A stretch of 64,000 bases of DNA from Ascidiaceihabitans sp034111945 (GTDB lineage: Bacteria > Pseudomonadota > Alphaproteobacteria > Rhodobacterales > Rhodobacteraceae): NCBI GenBank assembly GCA_047626725.1, contig JBLHSG010000021.1:1-64000 (forward strand), given 5' to 3'. The notes beneath the pieces are model-generated. The model saw only the letters and a list, made by a program, of their open reading frames with translations. It ran no database searches and was not told where the DNA came from. This document shows, piece by piece, positions 7,795 through 15,769 of this stretch. Numbering within the stretch: the first letter of the stretch is position 1; every line of letters starts with the position of its first letter. A program made the position numbers and the translations under genes.

Positions 7795-9921
7795 ATGATC
7801 GATGACCTGCCGCCACACCCTTTCTTGTCATTGGGGGATCACCTTTATGATGTGGAAAAAGAACTGCTGGAGGACGCGCATGGTCAGTTGATCAATCTGC
7901 GGCCACAGTCGGCGCAGGTATTGAATATTCTGGCGCGCAATCTTGGGGACATCATCACCAAAGACGCCTTGCTTGATGCCGTCTGGCCGAACGTCAGCGT
8001 GACCGAAGACAGTCTGGTTCAGTGCATTTCTGACATCCGCCGCGCGATCGCTGACAAGGATCGTACGCTGGTGCGGACCGTGCCGAAACGCGGGTACATG
8101 TTGGTCGCGCCGGCACCTGATGCGCGCCTGCAATCGCCCTCGGCTTTGCAAGCGGCGTCCGGGCAATCCTTGTCCACGCTAGAGCAAGAATTCGGGTTGA
8201 TGAACCATCAGGGTGCGCGTCTGTACATACGGCTAAGCGAAACCGAAAGCGCGCCGCACGATCGCCAGATAAAGCTGGTCGATTACGGTTTGGAAGTCTC
8301 CCAATTTCTGCGAAGCCTGTTGTCGGGCAAAGATGACGGCCATGTTTCGTCATCGTTCGTGGGCGGCACATTACTGGAATTCACACAGCACAAAAATGCG
8401 ATCAAAACCGCGCTTGAACTGAACAAATGGTGCGTGCAGCGCAATATGGATACGGCCAATGACCGCGCGATCACCCTTGGGATTGGTGTGGATGTTGGTC
8501 TGCAATCTGATCCAGAGGCCGATCGTATCCGCCATCTGGCAACGCTAGCAGGGCCTTGTGAAATCGTCGTGTCTGCTGACATGATGAACTCGGTCACGGC
8601 CGGTCTGGATTGCGAATTTCTGGACATGGGCGACTGTGCCCTGCCCGAAGTGAACCAATCAGTGCGTTGTTTCAAAGCCTTGCAACGCAACGCCCGCGCC
8701 ATCATGCGCCCGATCCTAAATCCCGAAGATTTGCTGCCCACAATTGCCGTCATTCCGTTCATGTCCAAGACCAGCGATCCCGAAACCAAAGTTGTGGGCG
8801 AAGTGTTGGCGGATGATGTCATTTCGCTGTTGTCGCGGTCCTTGCAGATCAATGTGATTTCGCGAATGTCCACCACGTCGTTTCGCCACCGCGACGCCAC
8901 ACTCAGTGAAATTGGCAACGCGTTGGATGCGAATTATGTGCTGACGGGGCGCTATTTGTATTCAAACAACCGCATCAAGATCGACGTCGAATTGTCCGAA
9001 GTTGCGACAGGCCGCGTGATCTGGGTGGATCAGGCAACGCACGATGTCAGCCACGTGCTGGACGCACCCGAAACCATCGAATGGATTGTGTTTAACGTCC
9101 AGCGTGCGATTTATGCTGGCGTGGTGTCACAGGCCCGCCAAGAACACCTGCCATCGCTGCACACCTACACCTTATTGATGAGCGCTGTGGCGTTGATGCA
9201 CCGTCTGTCGCCTACCGATTTCAATCGTGCCCGTGTCTTACTAGAGGCATTAATCGACCGTGCACCGGATCAAGCTGTCCCCTTGGCGTGGATGTCGCGC
9301 TGGCATGTTTTACGGGTCCAGCAAGGTTGGTCCGAAGACCCGACTGCAGAAGCCATGATCGCGATGGAATGCACAAAGCGCGCACTGGATCTGGATCCTG
9401 ACTGTGTACTTGCGTTGGTGTCCGAAGGTTTGGTCATGACCAATTTACTGCGCAAACTGGATGACGCCGAAGCGCGTTATGACCGCGCGTTGGACCTAAG
9501 CCCGAATGACGCGGTTGGCCGTTTGTTGCGCGGAACAATGTACGCATTTCGTGGGCAGGGCACTGAAGCTATGCGCGACACTGAACGATCTTTGCACCTA
9601 ACACCTCTTGATCCTTTGCGCTTTTTCTTCTTATCATTGGCAGCATCGGCATGTATTTCCGCCGAAAATTACGATCGAGCATTAGAGTTTTCAAATTTGT
9701 CACTACGCGCCAACAGCACGCATACATCGACCCTAAGGGTAAAGGCCGTCGCACAAATGCGATTGGGCCATGGCGATGCGGCGCGTGAAACGGGTCGCAA
9801 ACTACTTAGCCTTCAGCCCAATTTACGCGTCAGCGAATGGTTAAAGAACGCGCCGAGCAGTGCCTACGCGAACGGGCGCGAATTCGGCAACACACTACGG
9901 GAAATCGGAATTCCCAACTAA
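7795..9921 (+). CDS. Winged-helix regulator with degenerate cyclase, TolB-like and TPR domains
   Basis: This 708-residue protein starts with an OmpR/CadC-type winged helix at residues ~10-105 (LRPQSAQVLNIL, VSVTEDSLVQCISDIRRAI, VPKRGYML). Residues ~155-300 resemble a class III adenylate cyclase fold, but the metal-binding GDG is replaced by VGG, so catalysis is unlikely. Residues ~318-430 resemble the TolB-like segment often found in these proteins (IAVIPFMS, ANYVLTGRY), followed by TPR-like repeats to ~690. There is no membrane helix. It lies 41 bases upstream of the AGY-repeat enzyme and is likely the local transcriptional regulator of that unit. Confidence 0.8.
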   Translation: MIDDLPPHPFLSLGDHLYDVEKELLEDAHGQLINLRPQSAQVLNILARNLGDIITKDALLDAVWPNVSVTEDSLVQCISDIRRAIADKDRTLVRTVPKRGYMLVAPAPDARLQSPSALQAASGQSLSTLEQEFGLMNHQGARLYIRLSETESAPHDRQIKLVDYGLEVSQFLRSLLSGKDDGHVSSSFVGGTLLEFTQHKNAIKTALELNKWCVQRNMDTANDRAITLGIGVDVGLQSDPEADRIRHLATLAGPCEIVVSADMMNSVTAGLDCEFLDMGDCALPEVNQSVRCFKALQRNARAIMRPILNPEDLLPTIAVIPFMSKTSDPETKVVGEVLADDVISLLSRSLQINVISRMSTTSFRHRDATLSEIGNALDANYVLTGRYLYSNNRIKIDVELSEVATGRVIWVDQATHDVSHVLDAPETIEWIVFNVQRAIYAGVVSQARQEHLPSLHTYTLLMSAVALMHRLSPTDFNRARVLLEALIDRAPDQAVPLAWMSRWHVLRVQQGWSEDPTAEAMIAMECTKRALDLDPDCVLALVSEGLVMTNLLRKLDDAEARYDRALDLSPNDAVGRLLRGTMYAFRGQGTEAMRDTERSLHLTPLDPLRFFFLSLAASACISAENYDRALEFSNLSLRANSTHTSTLRVKAVAQMRLGHGDAARETGRKLLSLQPNLRVSEWLKNAPSSAYANGREFGNTLREIGIPN

Positions 9922-9962
9922 CTTAAAACCACAATTTTTATATCAAAGCAGGAGACAATTTC

Positions 9963-11180
9963 ATGTCCGAAGGTTCACCAGAAGCAGGCTACGCAGGTTA
10001 TGCTGGATACGCCGGTTATGCAGGCTACGCAGGGTATGCGGGCTATGCAGGATATGCAGGGTATGCTGGATACGGCGGTGGAAATTCCCCGCTGATGACC
10101 AACGCACTGATCACCAGCCGCGATGGTATCGCCGGCGTTCCGCTTCCTGTTCAGTTCCCGATCAATCCACCAGCGTCCGAGGATGCCAAAAACCTGAGCC
10201 AGCTGTCGCTGGATGTTCGGGCCAGCATTTTTGACTACGAACTATCGTCGCGAATGGGTTTTTCTGCTGATGCAGGCACCGCAACCGATCCGGCCACAGC
10301 GCAAGTTTGGCAACTGGAAACCGAAGCCGGCAGCGCCGGTGCACCACCAACCAGCAGCTATCATCCGTTGGTCAACATGTCGGCCCCGACGATCGATCAG
10401 TTCCAAGAACAGCTTAGCTTTCTGTTTTCCTACGCCGATTTGCGCGCGGATCGCAGTTCTGAAATCATGACCCAAATCGCTGGCGGAATGCCGTTTATGT
10501 CGACGATCACGTTCTTGGATGGTGCGCGAACACCGCATACAATCGAATTGCTTAGCACGGTTTTGCGTCTTGCCCGTTTCGTGGAAATGCGCGTCAAATA
10601 TTCGCTCGCCTGTAAACGTCCACTGCTGTTTTCACCACAAATTCAGCCGATGATCCCAACACCAACGCACGGCACATTGCCCAGCGGTCACGCCACCGAA
10701 GCGTTCATTATCGCCCGCACGTTGTGGAAACTGCTGCGTTTGTCCGACGCGCCGCAATACACTGGCGGTCAAGAACCCGCAGCCTTTGGTGACATGCTGA
10801 TGCGTCAAGCCGCGCGCGTTGCGATCAACCGGACTGTGGCTGGCGTGCACTTCCCTGTGGACAGTGCAGCAGGTGCCGTTTTGGGCCTGACGTTGGCAGA
10901 TTATGTCGCCAACCGTTGCACATTCGAAACTGGCCAAGCGGGCGCAAACACCACCACCAGCGCGACCTTTGTCGGCAAAAACTTTAGTGGTGGCGACGAT
11001 TTCAACTGGCACCTGATATACGACCCTGCGGACGATGAAACATCAGCCAAAGTTCCCGCAACCGGCCCTGAATGGATGGAAACCATCACCCGCGATGCAC
11101 CCGCCACACAAACCGACAGCCCGGCCCTGCAATGGTTGTGGACCAAAGCCGCAAAGGAATGGAACGACGTCGAAGAATAA
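9963..11180 (+). CDS. PAP2 / vanadium-haloperoxidase-fold enzyme with N-terminal AGY repeats
   Basis: The 405-residue product carries all three PAP2 signature motifs. These are K-x6-RP at Lys212-Pro220, PSGH at 240-243, and R-x5-H-x3-D at Arg290, His296 and Asp300 (R-TVAGV-H-FPV-D). These residues bind phosphate or vanadate in acid phosphatases and vanadium haloperoxidases. The soluble character and AGVHFPVD context favour the haloperoxidase-like branch, but activity cannot be told. Residues 8-37 are ten perfect Ala-Gly-Tyr units followed by Gly-Gly-Gly, ahead of the enzyme domain. No signal peptide or membrane helices are seen. A good ribosome site (CAGGAGACAATTTC) precedes the ATG. The gene is followed by a protease gene after 53 bases. 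Confidence 0.85.
   Translation: MSEGSPEAGYAGYAGYAGYAGYAGYAGYAGYAGYAGYGGGNSPLMTNALITSRDGIAGVPLPVQFPINPPASEDAKNLSQLSLDVRASIFDYELSSRMGFSADAGTATDPATAQVWQLETEAGSAGAPPTSSYHPLVNMSAPTIDQFQEQLSFLFSYADLRADRSSEIMTQIAGGMPFMSTITFLDGARTPHTIELLSTVLRLARFVEMRVKYSLACKRPLLFSPQIQPMIPTPTHGTLPSGHATEAFIIARTLWKLLRLSDAPQYTGGQEPAAFGDMLMRQAARVAINRTVAGVHFPVDSAAGAVLGLTLADYVANRCTFETGQAGANTTTSATFVGKNFSGGDDFNWHLIYDPADDETSAKVPATGPEWMETITRDAPATQTDSPALQWLWTKAAKEWNDVEE
9984..10073 (+). repeat. Ten tandem 9-bp units encoding Ala-Gly-Tyr
   Basis: Ten in-frame 9-bp units encode AGY without a single amino acid change, yet the codons differ: Ala uses GCA, GCT, GCC and GCG; Gly uses GGC, GGT, GGA and GGG; Tyr uses TAC and TAT. Such silent divergence suggests the peptide, not the DNA, is maintained by selection and that the array is not a fresh slippage product. 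Confidence 0.95.
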
Positions 11181-11233
11181 GGCGCGCAATACACGCACCT
11201 CCCTTATTCATAGACAACAGAAAGGAAGCGACA

Positions 11234-13312
11234 ATGGAGCTTCAATGGAACGCGCAAAGTCCGACAAGTGTGTTGGACAACGTGACCGAATTTCGACTGA
11301 ACCACACCGACACGTCGGCATCAAATCCGGACGACACATGGTGGTCGACGTTGGTTGTGCTGGATGGCACGTCGGTTGCCGCCTTTAACGACAGCCTAAG
11401 CACGGGATTTGTGAATCAGTTCATCATTTCCGAGGAACATTTTGAAGACGACCAATTGTACCCCGGCGAAGCGCATATTCTAACCGTGTATGCGCAAGCT
11501 GCGGTCGTGCGGGCGTTGAACCAGATATCAAATCCGCATGGCGTGGATACGATCAGTTTGGGGTCAATCGTCCATCCTCCGCTGGCGGGTTTGCCGACCT
11601 TGACCCCGCCAGACGATGATGATGCAGTCAGTGACACGGTTTTCCCGGCAGACACGGTGACGATGGCCGTGATCGATGACGGGATCGCCTTTGGGCACAA
11701 TCAGTTTCGATCTGGCCTGACTGAAACCAGAGTAGAACGCATGTTCATCATGAACTTCCCTGAACCGGGGTCCAGCGATGTGGGCGTGAAACTGAACAAG
11801 AAACGCATCAACAAGCTGTTGCGCAATCACACCTATTCCGGCCTCTTGGACGAAGAAAGCTTTTATCGCGCGGCAGGCAGTATCAATCGCGCGAAGAATT
11901 TCTTTTCTACGACAACGTTTCGTCGATCACACGGCACCCATGTTCTGTCGTTGGCCGCTGGCTATGACATGACGGATGCGCCAAACAATCGGCCCATCAT
12001 CGGGGTGCAGCTGCCAACGCGCGTGACCGAAGACACCAGTGGTTCGAACCTTGCGCCCAGCCTGACGCGTGCCATTCGCTATATCGTGCGCCAGTCGCGC
12101 AAGATCCGCATTGGTGGGCCGTCAGGTCCGATCGCGCCTTTGGTCGTTAACTTTAGCTACGGCAATTTTGCGGGTCCCCACGATGGTACCGGCCTGATCG
12201 CGCGCATCATTGATCGCGAACTAAAATCAGTGACCGGCAAAGGCCCAAATAAGGATCAGGAAATTCGCGTGATCTTGCCTGCGGGCAATTCGAACCTGTC
12301 GCGGTGTCATGCGGCGGTGTCGTTTGAAAACGCGCAATGTGATGATCGCGTGGCACTGAATTTGCGGACCTATCCAGACGATTACACCTGCAATTTTGTT
12401 CAGATGTGGATGCCTTACAGCGCGGATCCGACGCCGCCAAACTACGTTAAGGTGCGCGTCACAGCCCCCAACAATACGCAAAGCATGGCGGTGACTGCAA
12501 CGCTTGGTGAGAAACAGGAACTGCATAACGAATTCGGCGAAGTCATCGCATCGCTGGCCTATGAAATGGAACCTGCGCCCACAAGTCGCGGGCTGATTAC
12601 GTTGTCGATCAACCCGACCAGCGCGCAAAAGCCAAGCATCCAATTGGCCCCGTCCGGCCTGTGGGTGATGGAGTTCGAAAAAGGCGCGATCGCCGACGAC
12701 GAATACGTCGAGGTCCGCGTCGAACGTGACGAAACCCTGCCCGGCTATCCACCGTTTGGGCGCCAAGCGTTCTTCGACAACGCGTGCTACGTGCGCTTTG
12801 ATGAATTTGGCGCACCACTGTCGGTCGATCCACCGGATTCTGATTGCCCGGTTCGGCGGTCAGGCACACTCAGCGGGTTTGCCAGTGGCAAGCTGCCGAT
12901 GGTCATTGGCGCGTTGACCGAAAGCAACGGTTTGATGTCTGACTATTCGTCTGCAGGCCCGATTTCAGCGATGCGCAACCGGTCTGTGCCCAACCGCTAT
13001 GGGCCTGATGCATCGGCCCGATCCGATGACAGTCCTGTGTTGTACGGCGTGCTGGCCGCGGGAACGCGCAGTGGATCGATGGTGCGCATGAACGGCACCA
13101 GCGTGTCCGCACCCTTGGTCGCACGCTACGTGGCCGACGGATTGGCGCAAGGCCAGCCAGCAGACCGCGCGTGGCTTTCAGACTGTGCCGCGATCAGCGA
13201 TCAAGACTACTTTCAGCAACGCTTTCCTGAGCCAAAACCATGTAAAACACGCACAGGCGGCGGGCGTCTAATGGTTCCTTATCCGTTCGCACCCGGGGTT
13301 GCCGAATCGTAA
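11234..13312 (+). CDS. Subtilisin-family (S8) serine protease, no signal peptide
   Basis: This 692-residue protease has a complete S8 triad: Asp148 in AVIDDGIAFGH, His233 in RSHGTHVLSLA, and Ser623 in NGTSVSAPLVA. The oxyanion Asn352 is in PAGNSN. An unusual ~250-residue insertion between Asn352 and the Ser motif looks beta-rich. The ~135-residue N-terminal part is unrecognised and could be a propeptide or recognition domain. I chose the ATG at 11234, preceded by AGAAAGGAAG, over an upstream in-frame ATG inside the previous gene. No signal peptide or anchor is visible. It is the last gene of the three-gene unit and its stop is followed by a terminator hairpin. A role in cutting the AGY-repeat protein is a hypothesis only. 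Confidence 0.88.
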   Translation: MELQWNAQSPTSVLDNVTEFRLNHTDTSASNPDDTWWSTLVVLDGTSVAAFNDSLSTGFVNQFIISEEHFEDDQLYPGEAHILTVYAQAAVVRALNQISNPHGVDTISLGSIVHPPLAGLPTLTPPDDDDAVSDTVFPADTVTMAVIDDGIAFGHNQFRSGLTETRVERMFIMNFPEPGSSDVGVKLNKKRINKLLRNHTYSGLLDEESFYRAAGSINRAKNFFSTTTFRRSHGTHVLSLAAGYDMTDAPNNRPIIGVQLPTRVTEDTSGSNLAPSLTRAIRYIVRQSRKIRIGGPSGPIAPLVVNFSYGNFAGPHDGTGLIARIIDRELKSVTGKGPNKDQEIRVILPAGNSNLSRCHAAVSFENAQCDDRVALNLRTYPDDYTCNFVQMWMPYSADPTPPNYVKVRVTAPNNTQSMAVTATLGEKQELHNEFGEVIASLAYEMEPAPTSRGLITLSINPTSAQKPSIQLAPSGLWVMEFEKGAIADDEYVEVRVERDETLPGYPPFGRQAFFDNACYVRFDEFGAPLSVDPPDSDCPVRRSGTLSGFASGKLPMVIGALTESNGLMSDYSSAGPISAMRNRSVPNRYGPDASARSDDSPVLYGVLAAGTRSGSMVRMNGTSVSAPLVARYVADGLAQGQPADRAWLSDCAAISDQDYFQQRFPEPKPCKTRTGGGRLMVPYPFAPGVAES

Positions 13313-13340
13313 CCTGCTGAAACTAAACAACTCTACCAAT

Positions 13341-13364
13341 AGCCGGCGTATCAAAGCGCCGGCT
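13341..13364 (+). terminator. Terminator after the protease gene
   Basis: AGCCGGCG (13341-13348) pairs perfectly with CGCCGGCT (13357-13364) around an 8-nt loop, followed by ACTTTCGTTTT. It lies 28 bases after the protease stop and likely ends the three-gene transcript. Confidence 0.8.
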
Positions 13365-13876
13365 ACTTTCGTTTTGACGGCGTTAACCACTTGTCAACTT
13401 TCGTAAAAGTTTCGGAGAACCTTCGGGATTAACGAATGCAGTTCGACGTACCTTAATTTCACTGGCTCTGGTCAGGAAGGCAAGGAAATGGTCCCGATAC
13501 CCCGTCCCAAGGTTGTCTCCCAACACCCTGCTTTCTTGATCTTCTCGATCAGAGCTCCGAACAACAAACGACCTTTTTAAGAGGTGATCGACAGTGCCAG
13601 TTTTGAGCAATTTCGCTTATGGCCAGATCACCGATCTACTTTGCGAACGAACGATTGCAGCGGTGAACGCTTCTATTTTGAAGTCTGGCCTGATGGCCTA
13701 GCCGCTGTAGTTCTCTTGTCCCGTGCGGTGCTGTATTTAGCCGTGCAATAACCGATCCTGATGTGCGGTGGCCCAGCAATGGAAAATCACACATTCCAAT
13801 TATTGGACCTTGTGTTACGGCACAAGGCAGGTCGGATTAGACTGTATGTAACGAGTAAATAAGTTATCGCGAACAC
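13365..13876. other. Gene-poor 0.5-kb stretch, possibly transcribed
   Basis: No recognisable gene lies here. A GTG-started frame of about 53 codons (13579 to ~13750, plus strand) preceded by AAGAG, and a 75-codon minus-strand frame (13383-13610), have no family resemblance I can name. A 7-bp hairpin, CCTTGTG/CACAAGG, is at 13808-13827. The strong plus-strand terminator just downstream suggests that something here, a small RNA or small protein, is transcribed left to right. Confidence 0.35.
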
Positions 13877-13906
13877 GCGCGCACCTGCTGGTGACGCGCA
13901 TTTTTT
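13877..13906 (+). terminator. Orphan plus-strand intrinsic terminator
   Basis: GCGCGCACC (13877-13885) pairs with GGTG-A-CGCGC (13890-13899) with one bulged A and a 4-nt loop, followed directly by ATTTTTT. The T run is only on the plus-strand side, so it does not serve the minus-strand rraA-like gene that ends at 13921. No annotated plus-strand gene ends here. Confidence 0.75.
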
Positions 13907-13920
13907 ATGTCCGGTGCGCC

Positions 13921-14616
13921 CTAAGTTCGCGCGGCTTCAAAATCAGCCCATGCGGCTTCGAATTTTTCGAAATCAAAGCCATCCTCGCGGGCAGGTCCAA
14001 GGATCAGATGTTCGGTATCTTGCATCTTTTTGATCGCAGCACCGATAACCGGAATGACGTCGGGTGGGATAACCACCGCGCCGTGACGATCCGCATGCAC
14101 CAGATCACCGGGGCGGACCCGAAGGCCAAAAATTTCGACCTCGCAATCCAGATCCTGAACATGCACAAATCCGTGGCTTGGCCCGATGGACCCTGCGATC
14201 ACCGGATAGTTTTCAGCCATATCGCCCAGGTCGCGCATCACGCCGTTGGTCAGTGTCCCAGATAGGCCAAATCCCTTGTGGATGGTCGTGTTCACCTCGC
14301 CCCAATAGGCTCCGATGGCGTGCGGATAATCAGTATCTTCGACGACGGCCACTGAGGGTTGCGGGGCCTGCGCCATGTTTTTGTAATACTGCATGCGGCG
14401 GGCACGAATGACATCTGCCGCCTCGCTAGGTGGATTGATCGCCGCGATTTTTGCCGTGCAGGCATAGCCCACGATCGCAGGATCATCCGGCGCCGAACAC
14501 AGCATTGTGCCGCGTGTGAAGTCATTGAAACCGCGTTTGCCTTGCGCAACTTCAATGCCGTTGCACACGGTCGGCGTATCAACCGAGCGCAACAATTTCA
14601 GCAGTGCGGCGTCCAT
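13921..14616 (-). CDS. RraA-family protein (HMG aldolase / oxaloacetate decarboxylase-like)
   Basis: This 231-residue protein has the RraA fold signatures TNGVMRDLGDM and GDLVHADRHGAVVIP, with the Arg-Asp pair and Asp that in 4-hydroxy-4-methyl-2-oxoglutarate aldolases bind the metal-oxoacid. True RNase E inhibitors are shorter (~160 residues), so a catabolic aldolase or decarboxylase is more likely. It is the last gene of the nine-gene minus-strand operon, and its ATG shares one base with the preceding stop (TAATG). A late aldol-cleavage step would fit the cluster. Confidence 0.8.
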   Translation of the reverse strand: MDAALLKLLRSVDTPTVCNGIEVAQGKRGFNDFTRGTMLCSAPDDPAIVGYACTAKIAAINPPSEAADVIRARRMQYYKNMAQAPQPSVAVVEDTDYPHAIGAYWGEVNTTIHKGFGLSGTLTNGVMRDLGDMAENYPVIAGSIGPSHGFVHVQDLDCEVEIFGLRVRPGDLVHADRHGAVVIPPDVIPVIGAAIKKMQDTEHLILGPAREDGFDFEKFEAAWADFEAART

Positions 14617-15743
14617 TAGGTCGACGCGAGGGCGGCACCCTCGGACAGTGATTTCAATTTTGCATACGCAATGTCAGGATCAACAGACCCAAACCCTGCG
14701 AATGTTCCAAATCCGCAATCTGATCCCGCAATCACCCGTTCCGCACCAACAATATCCACAAACCGTTCGAGGCGCTGTTGCACCAATTCCGGATGCTCAA
14801 CAAAGTTCGTGGTGGTGTCGACAACACCCGGAACCAGAACTTTGTCGTCGGGAATATCGGCCTTGCGATCGCGGAACGTTGTCCATTCGTGCCCGTGACG
14901 CGGGTTCGATGTTTCGAATAAAACATAGCGTGCCTTGGCGGACATCAGCGTGTCGAACATCGTGGCCATCGGAATATCGCAGACGTGCGGCCCTTCGTAA
15001 TTGCCCCAGCAAATATGGATGCGCACCTTTTCGGCAGGCACATTTTGCAACGCGTGGTTCAACGCCTCGACATGGGAATTCGCGATCTTGATGAATTCCG
15101 CATCTGTCAAATCATTAAACAACATGTGCCGTGACAGGGCCAAATCCGGGCAATCCAGTTGTAAATCCAGACCTGACGCCACTATGGTTTCGTATTCCGT
15201 TTTCATCGCATCCGCGAGCGCTGCGAGGTACGCCTCGCGGGTTTTGTAGTGATCATTTTGCAAGAACAACGAGATCACACCGGGGCTGGCGGCGTTCATA
15301 AAACCACGTTTTACACCGTTGTTTTCCATCGCGTTCTTGAGGTTGGAAATGTCCTTTTCCAGCTCGCCTTGGCCTTTGGATTTGACCTCGCCTATGCACA
15401 TCGGGCGGGCGTATTGCGGGGTGCCGCCATCCTCTGCCAGACGTTTTAAGAAGCCTGGGAATTGTTTTAAATCACCGGGCGCATTGCGTGGACTGTCGCC
15501 GCCAAAACCAGTGTAGCGGTCCTTAACGTAGGTCGCATAACTGATCTTTGATGTCTCGCCATCGCTGACAATATCGACGCCAGACGCGACCTGACGGGCC
15601 ACAGTTGCATCAACGGCTTCGGTCATCGCGGCATCAAAATCTGCTTGTTCAAATGGCGTTTCATTTTCGCGCGCAAAGATAAAATCGACGACCTTTTGAG
15701 TACGCGGCAATGATCCCACATGCGAGGTTTGGATTTTAGCCAT
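14616..15743 (-). CDS. MetE-like (cobalamin-independent methionine synthase II family) methyltransferase
   Basis: This 375-residue protein corresponds to the C-terminal catalytic domain of MetE alone. The zinc ligands of that family are present: His243 and Cys245 in RIHICWGN, Glu277 in LFETSN, and Cys343 in GSDCGFGTF. The start SHVGSLPRT is also typical. Stand-alone members include methyltransferases and epoxyalkane:CoM transferase-like lyases acting on thiols. In a catabolic operon this suggests methyl or alkyl transfer from the substrate to a thiol, rather than methionine biosynthesis; that is inference. Confidence 0.8.
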   Translation of the reverse strand: MAKIQTSHVGSLPRTQKVVDFIFARENETPFEQADFDAAMTEAVDATVARQVASGVDIVSDGETSKISYATYVKDRYTGFGGDSPRNAPGDLKQFPGFLKRLAEDGGTPQYARPMCIGEVKSKGQGELEKDISNLKNAMENNGVKRGFMNAASPGVISLFLQNDHYKTREAYLAALADAMKTEYETIVASGLDLQLDCPDLALSRHMLFNDLTDAEFIKIANSHVEALNHALQNVPAEKVRIHICWGNYEGPHVCDIPMATMFDTLMSAKARYVLFETSNPRHGHEWTTFRDRKADIPDDKVLVPGVVDTTTNFVEHPELVQQRLERFVDIVGAERVIAGSDCGFGTFAGFGSVDPDIAYAKLKSLSEGAALAST

Positions 15744-15769
15744 AGTTTGAATTCCTTATCTAATCGGGC

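Noticed and set aside
9984..10073. CRISPR-like or minisatellite reading of the AGY repeat
   Set aside because: The 9-bp period is in frame with no spacers and encodes a constant peptide.
11072..11233. Longer N-terminus for the S8 protease
   Set aside because: The extension lies inside the PAP2 gene and lacks protein-like character; a ribosome site precedes the ATG at 11234.
13383..13610. 75-codon minus-strand frame in the gap before the rraA-like gene
   Set aside because: No family resemblance, and the terminator nearby points to plus-strand transcription.
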